Shown here: piece after piece, positions 6,739 to 6,834 of the stretch
Layout of the letters: each line of letters opens with the position of its first letter
Numbering within the stretch: the stretch's first letter is position 1
Assembly: GCA_024280195.1 (NCBI GenBank)
Contig: JAJRQP010000059.1
Location: forward strand, 1 to 6,834
DNA length: 6,834 bases
Direction of reading: 5' to 3'
Origin: Bacteroidota bacterium
GTDB lineage: Bacteria; Bacteroidota; Bacteroidia; Flavobacteriales_D; Crocinitomicaceae
Program-made: the position numbers and the translations under genes
The notes under the pieces: generated by a model
Database searches by the model: none
What the model saw: the letters and a program-made list of their open reading frames with translations, nothing else
What the model was told of the DNA's origin: nothing

Positions 6739-6834
6739 ATGTTAACAGTCTCAACACAAAAATCACAAAAAGAAATCGAATTGAGCAAGATCCTATTACT
6801 TGGAGATCAAGCGGGTATAAAAGGACACTTAGAA
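6739..6834 (+). CDS. N-terminus of an unidentified protein (3' truncated by window)
   Basis: An ATG at 6739 opens a frame of 32 codons running without a stop to the window edge, starting MLTVSTQKSQ and containing a segment KILLLGDQAGIKGHLE. The piece is hydrophilic and probably cytoplasmic, too short to identify. Support comes from the open frame, the -7-like box 12 bp upstream, and an AAAAAGGA stretch immediately before the ATG. That purine run is too close to act as a normally spaced ribosome-binding site, so either translation starts almost leaderless or the true start is further downstream. Confidence 0.5.
   Translation, partial: MLTVSTQKSQKEIELSKILLLGDQAGIKGHLE

Noticed and set aside
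1..6834. CRISPR arrays, tRNA genes, insertion sequences, attachment sites
   Set aside because: No regularly spaced repeats, cloverleaf-like segments, transposase motifs or terminal inverted repeats were seen; almost all of the window is coding.

Overview
This AT-rich, gene-dense window looks like a chromosomal segment of a Bacteroidota bacterium, probably a Flavobacteriia-type lineage. The evidence is the low GC, the absence of clear Shine-Dalgarno sequences before most starts, a perfect TAnnTTTG-type -7 promoter element near the right end, and the style of the HisKA_2 kinases. The assignment to phylum is inference. No mobile element, tRNA, rRNA or CRISPR array was seen.

Layout: (1) 1-447, the C-terminal end of a NuoF-like, FMN/4Fe-4S diaphorase subunit, cut by the window edge. 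(2) 447-1670 and 1667-2890, two tandem paralogous membrane histidine kinases of exactly equal length (407 aa). (3) 2895-5627, a 910-aa NuoG/FdhF-type molybdopterin formate dehydrogenase catalytic subunit with a cysteine Mo ligand. (4) 5646-6221, riboflavin synthase. (5) 6231-6611 on the minus strand, a small four-helix membrane protein of unknown function, convergent with the riboflavin synthase gene. (6) a 127-bp divergent intergenic region with a -7-like box. (7) 6739-6834, the first 32 codons of an unidentified plus-strand gene running off the window.

The five plus-strand genes from 1 to 6221 are packed with overlaps of 1 and 4 nt and gaps of 4 and 18 nt, so they very likely form one operon. 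The NuoF-like subunit and the FdhA-like subunit are expected to work together as a soluble NAD+-linked formate dehydrogenase: formate is oxidised at Mo, and electrons pass through the Fe-S chain to FMN and NAD+. Riboflavin synthase makes the precursor of that FMN, although the adjacency may be incidental.

The most unusual feature is the pair of orphan sensor kinases placed between two subunits of one enzyme and translationally coupled to them, with no response regulator in view. The kinases are nearly identical in the catalytic core but strongly diverged in the six-helix membrane sensor half. They share a 38-bp perfectly identical DNA tract that stands out against diverged synonymous sites nearby, which suggests gene conversion or a sensor-swapping history.
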